Shown: one piece after another, positions 59,622 through 64,000 of the stretch
Layout of the letters: each line of letters opens with the position of its first letter
How positions within the stretch are numbered: the first letter of the stretch is position 1
Origin: Pyrus communis
Lineage: Eukaryota; Streptophyta; Magnoliopsida; Rosales; Rosaceae
NCBI RefSeq assembly: GCF_963583255.1
Contig: NC_084805.1
Location: 10,284,827 to 10,348,826, forward strand
Length of the DNA stretch: 64,000 nucleotides
Reading direction: 5' to 3'
Position numbers and translations under genes: made by a program
Notes under the pieces: model-generated
The model's database searches: none
What the model saw: the letters and a program-made list of their open reading frames with translations, nothing else
What the model was told of the DNA's origin: nothing

Positions 59622-59896
59622 GTTTGAATCAAACCATAATCTTAAATTCGTCCAACATTGGGTTTAAGGTCAGAAACTGCCTAGTTAGTGTTTTTAGGCA
59701 GTTTTGAGTCTTTTGAACTTGTTTTGAGTCCTTTGAGTCTTTGTGAACGTTTTTAACTTTGTTTTTACGTTTTTGAGTCAAATCCAAGTGATTAACAATC
59801 CCTCCTAATCCCCGGTCCAGAACGATCCCTACTTATACATATACTACAATTTGACGAAAAGAGGGTTTAATTTGTGTGCGTATAAATCACGCATCA

Positions 59897-60711
59897 CTGC
59901 CCTAGGATGGACATTGGCCGATATCAAAGGTATAAGCCCCACAACTTGTATGCATCACATATTTCTTGAGGAGGGCACCAAACCAACTAGAGAGGCTCAA
60001 CGCCGTCTTAACCCTCCAATGATGGAAGTTGTGAAAAAGGAGATAATCAAACTTCTTGATTGTGGGGTCATTTATCCTATCTCCGATAGTCGTTGGGTTT
60101 CACCTATCCAATGTGTGCCTAAGAAATCCGGAGTGACGGTTGTGGAGAATGCCGAGAATGAGCTTGTACCCATGAGAATCCAAACCGGTTGGCGTGTATG
60201 CATCGATTATAGGAAGATAAATGCCACCACAAGGAAGGACCACTTCCCATTGCCGTTCCTAGATCAAATGTTGGAAAGGTTAGCGGGTCATTCTTTTTAT
60301 TGCTTTCTTGATGGATATTCAGGTTATAATCAAATTGTCATTGCCCCGGATGATCAAGAAAAGACCACTTTTACTTGTCCCTTTGGAACATTTGCATATC
60401 GACGCATGCCATTTGGTTTGTGCAATGCCCCTGCCACGTTTCAAAGGTGTATGGTAAGCATATTTTCTGATTATGTTGAAAGGATTATTGAGATATTCAT
60501 GGATGACTTTAGTGTTTTTGGTGATTCTTTATCAAATGCTTGGATAATCTCACTTTAATCTTGAAACGTTGTGTTGAAACAAACCTTGTTTTAAATTGGG
60601 AAAAATGCCATTTTATGGTTAAACAAGGTATTGTTTTGGGTCATATAATCTCTGAAAAAGGAATTGAAGTTGATAAGTCTAAAGTAGATCTTGTACGCTA
60701 CTTACCCTCTC
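59897..60711 (+). pseudogene. pol (RT): E0 reverse transcriptase (Athila lineage), frameshifted
   Basis: Continues E0 pol after the compound insertion: ALGWTLADIKGI and HHIFLEEG lead into RT. Visible motifs are PISDSRWVSPIQ, VCIDYRKIN, LPFLDQMLERLAG, FLDGYSGYNQI, FGLCNAPATFQRCM and the catalytic FMDDFSVFGDS. The frame shifts by one base around 60525-60540 (stop at 60558); in the new frame DNLTLILKRC and HIISEKGIEVDKSK follow, to the solo LTR at 60712. RT copies element RNA to DNA in cytoplasmic particles; this copy cannot make a full enzyme. Confidence 0.9.
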
Positions 60712-63414
60712 TGATGCGAGATTTATACGCGCACAAATTAAACCCTCTTTTCGTCAAATTGTAGTATATGTATAAGTAGGGATCGTTCTAGACCGGGGAT
60801 TAGGAGGGATTGTTAATCACTTGGATTTGACTCAAAAACGTAAAAACACAAAATAAAATACTATACTAGACTCAAACATTGCAAAACTAAACTTTAAAAC
60901 ACTAAAACAAACCAAAAGACTCAAACAGTACCCAAAGCACTCGAAACTAAAAAAAACACTTTCTGGGCAGTTTTGAGCACCTTGAGTACTTTGGACGAAT
61001 TTGGGAAACAAAATGAATCAAAATACTTATAAGCACAAGCTAAATGTATTTCTAACTAATCTAACACTTTAAAATAAATGGGGGATTGGTTTTGGATGAA
61101 TTTAAACTAAATGCACAGATTCTAATTAAAACAGATTATAAAAACGAAATTGATAAAATAGAATGATGAAAAACTAGTTAGAGGGTTCCTTATCCACACA
61201 TGAACATAAGCATATAATTTGACTCCCAGTTATGACTTCAACAAACGATGAATGACAATGCTCCAAGTTAATTAGGTCCGCTTAAATTAACCTTCAGATT
61301 TCCCTAGATTCATTGGATTGAATGGGATACGCATTACAACCAAATTATTCCTAATCAAAGTCTCTCACATGGAATACGCATGATAGAGACATTCAACAAA
61401 GATCATTAAGTTCAACGGAAATCATAAACATCGACTAGGCATTCATAACTATGGGATACGCATGTTAATCCAGCCTAGGGTTTACTAAACACAATCGTGA
61501 CTAGCGATTTTTACTACTCATGAATATAAGTTCATAACGATTAGGTGAAATTCCCTTATATCCTAGCATCAAGTTTTAGGCATGCAAATTAAGTGTCGAC
61601 CCTCAACCCACATACATAAACAAGTTCTTAATCAAAACAGGAAAGTAACCCACATCTAAAGTTCATGAATTCATAACTGGAGTAAATCAAATCATAACCA
61701 ACAAATGTCCATGGCTTCAAATTCGCTTCTAACTAAAAAGAAATTAGTTTCACATGTTTAACATAATTGAATAACAAGTTAAATTAAACATGAAAACAGA
61801 AACAAGAAAAGAAAGAACAAATGGATGGAATTGAATGGATGGAACGTTAGCTACGGGGTTCATCTCCACATATGTTATACTTGCATAATAAAACGATTTC
61901 CAATTGCATTTCAACAAATCATTAATTCTCAACGCCCCGGGTCAATTAGGTCCGCTTAAATTAACCGTCAAGTTTTCCTTAAGTTAATGAATTGGATGGG
62001 TTAGCGCAACGCAATTCACAACATTCTCCAAAAGTCCTTTACGTGAAAAGCACAATAAAGATACAATCAAAAATCATTAAGCATCATGAAAACTTTAAGT
62101 GTTGACGAGGCATTCGTTACTATGGAATACGCATGAAACTTATGCCAAGAATTCATTTAACGCGATTGTTTATAAGCAACCTCCACTACTTGTGAATATA
62201 AGTTCGTAACTATTAGGTGAAACTCACTTATATTCTAGCGTCATATTCATGCATGAAAATTAAGTGTACACTCTCAATAAACATACATAAATAAGTTATC
62301 AATCAAACGGTTAAACAAATTGAACCACAACTTATGAAACGCAATTAGAAGTAATCAAATCAAAATGCAAGCATAAACATATATTTCGAATCACCCCCTA
62401 GCTAAAGGGGGTTTAGTTTATTATAACTTTGAAATCAAAGAAACACCTAAACATTCCAACAACTCAAACTTGAATTGTATGAACGTTTAGGCACTCTTCT
62501 CTTCCATTCCTCATACGTACAAACAAAGAGAATTGAATTTAAACATTGAAATCAAAGAAACACCTAAACATTCCAACAACTCAAACTTGAATTGTATGAA
62601 CGTTTAGGCCCTCTTCTCTTCCTCTTTATTGTAGCATAAGGTCTAAGGATAGTTGGTTTGGGGGAATGGAAGTGTGGAATGGAGTGAGGAGTGATGGAAA
62701 TGGAAAGATGGTTTTGGATTCTAAGGGGACTCACGGCAAAGAGAAGGAATGGAAGTGTTTGTAGTGTGTTGTGTATGAAATGAGATGATGTTTTTGTGTA
62801 TGAATGCATGGGTTTTTATAGGGGGAATGGGGGAATATGTGGGTGATTGTTTAAGAGTGAATGTGGTTGTTATGATTGAGAGTGCATGTGGATGAAATAA
62901 TGATGGAAAAAGAGCTAGGTTGTTGGTGTGTGAATGCATGTGTTGAATTGGTGGTGCAATGATGAAAGAGTAAGTGCATGTGTGTGTGAATGGTGGTGCA
63001 ATGATGAAAGAGTAAGTGCATGTGTGTGTGAAAGAGTAAGTGCATGTGTGTGTGAATGGTGTTTCTTGATGGTTTTGGGGTTGTGATGCATGTGAATGCA
63101 TGTGGCTAAGGGTTGTTGATTGGGCTAGAGGTTTTGCATGGCTCAAAGGATTGTTTGATTGGGCTAGGCCCTTTGTTTTATGTCCAAAGTGCATACAAGG
63201 CTTTCAAATTCGTCCAACACTTTGGCTCCAAGCATATGCTATCCATTCCAAGCCCAATTTTGCTCCAAAATGCTCCAAAATGCATCTTTTTGCTTCCTTA
63301 GCCATATGAACCTAAAAACACACGAAAATGGCTTAAACTACTAAAACAACTATGAATTAACAACATAGATGCACGAAAACAAGCTAAGTAAGTCGCCTAA
63401 ATATGCTCCTATCA
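60712..63414 (-). mobile_element. Solo LTR (minus) in E0 pol
   Basis: 2,703 bp, TGATGCGAG...GCTCCTATCA, with target duplication CTCTC (60707-60711 and 63415-63419). Removing the LTR and one duplication restores the pol frame. A U3 repeat block with AGAGTAAGTGCATGTGTG units (62965-63060) is specific to this copy. Confidence 0.93.
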
Positions 63415-64000
63415 CTCTCCTACTTCGGTTAGAGAGGTTCGTTCTTTTCTTGGTCATGCAGGATTCTATAGACGATTTATCAAGGACTTTTCCAAGATTG
63501 CACAACCCCTATGCCGCCTCCTCCAAAAAGATGTGTCTTTTGAGTTCAACGAGGCATGCGAGAAGTCATTCAAGCATCTCAAAGAGCTCCTAACCACGGC
63601 ACCCATCATAACTCCCCCGGATTGGTCCATTCCATTTGAATTGATGTGTGATGCCTCAGATTATGCACTTGGGGCTGTTTTGGGTCAAAGGAAAAATAAA
63701 CAGTCACATGTTATTTATTATGCTTCCCGCACTTTAAATGATGCTCAATTGAATTATTCTACAACCGAAAAAGAACTCTTGGCGGTTGTATTTGCTTTAG
63801 ATAAGTTTAGATCATATCTTATTGGCACTAAAGTAATTGTTTTCACTGACCATGCAGCCTTGAAGTATATTTTCACCAAAAAGGAGGCCAAACCAAGGCT
63901 CATTCGTTGGATGCTCCTACTTCAAGAGTTCGATATTGAAATTAGGGACAAGAAAGGTTGTGAAAACGTGGTGGCTGACCACTTGAGTAGATTGGTGCGT
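63415..64000 (+). pseudogene. pol (RNase H): E0 RT connection and RNase H domain, open at window edge
   Basis: In frame from 63416 to the last base. It starts with [20 protein letters not shown] (RT thumb/connection), followed by RNase H with all four acidic positions visible: CDASD, TEKELLA, FTDHAAL and ADHLSR. This domain removes the RNA template during reverse transcription. No stop or frameshift occurs in these 195 codons, but the gene is broken upstream. Integrase should lie right of the window. Confidence 0.9.

Larger units (their letters stand above)
29158..59896 (+). mobile_element. E3: 30.7-kb compound element with an inverted core, flanked by one target duplication
   Basis: CTGCC lies at 29153-29157 and 59897-59901, and E0 pol resumes in frame across it. 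Both ends are plus LTRs sharing diagnostic variants not seen in the inner LTRs (TTCCTCTATC at 29751 and 53163; TGCCAAAAATTC at 30026 and 53437). Between them lie a minus block (31649-50770) and a plus 3' internal segment (50771-52569). Removing E1 and the nested solo LTRs leaves about 17 kb. No gag-pol is present. The order is not that of a normal element. It arose either before integration, by template switching, or afterwards by recombination between opposed elements. Confidence 0.75.
52570..59896 (+). mobile_element. E3 3' LTR with nested solo LTRs
   Basis: LTR parts are 52570-54871 and 59627-59896 (2,572 bp together); TATA box 53372-53379. The right end CACGCATCA abuts CTGCC and E0 pol. 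It is interrupted once by a solo LTR (54872-59621). Confidence 0.88.

Noticed and set aside
1..64000. Host protein-coding gene, rRNA, tRNA or prokaryotic system
   Set aside because: Every stretch can be assigned to LTRs, internal regions, TRIMs or retroelement scraps; nothing resembling a host gene or bacterial system was found.

Overview
The window is plant nuclear DNA, almost certainly from a eudicot, made up entirely of nested LTR retrotransposons. I see no host gene. The evidence is Athila-type Ty3/Gypsy coding sequence (CCHC zinc knuckle, DLGA protease, FMDD reverse transcriptase, RNase H), primer-binding sites complementary to the 3' end of plant tRNA-Asp, LTRs of about 2.1-2.9 kb with TG...CA ends and 5-bp target duplications, and small TRIM elements primed by initiator tRNA-Met. 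A Rosaceae origin is my impression only.

The scaffold is one old autonomous Athila-type element (E0, + strand). Its gag-protease lies at 26698-29157, its reverse transcriptase at 59897-60711 and its RNase H at 63415-64000, open at the window edge. It is broken by a stop, two frameshifts and three insertion points: sequence ending at 26697, a 30.7-kb compound element at 29158-59896 (TSD CTGCC) and a solo LTR at 60712-63414 (TSD CTCTC).

Left part (1-26697). A minus-strand non-autonomous element (internal 20-2790, LTR 2791-5271) carries a partly duplicated copy of an antisense gene called B here. Next come inverted TRIM pieces enclosing a chromovirus gag-protease scrap (5272-5912), two minus LTR pieces (5913-8710), and element D (8711-23504, +). 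D is a deletion derivative of an Athila element. Its gag remnant is split by a TRIM array (TSD CCTTT), which itself holds a solo LTR (TSD GGATG). Its gene B is split by another solo LTR (TSD ACCTG). LTR pieces of alternating orientation follow (23505-26697).

Central compound (29158-59896). A plus LTR at each end encloses a minus-oriented block (31649-50770) made of LTR, internal region, LTR and part of a second internal region. The left minus LTR contains a complete young element, E1 (33695-42651, TSD ATGTG). The right-hand plus LTR holds a solo LTR inside a solo LTR (TSDs GTTTG and TTTAT). The junctions of the minus block are not LTR termini. The left one sits in an 11-base identity shared by the LTR and the complement of the tRNA-Asp primer site.

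The recurring feature is gene B: a 225-238-residue coiled-coil, proline-rich protein encoded antisense to the non-autonomous elements, with its own upstream region (TATA-like box, G-boxes, tandem modules). It stays open in three full copies, while in a fourth the interrupted frame is otherwise intact. The gag/pol around it has decayed. I do not recognise its function.
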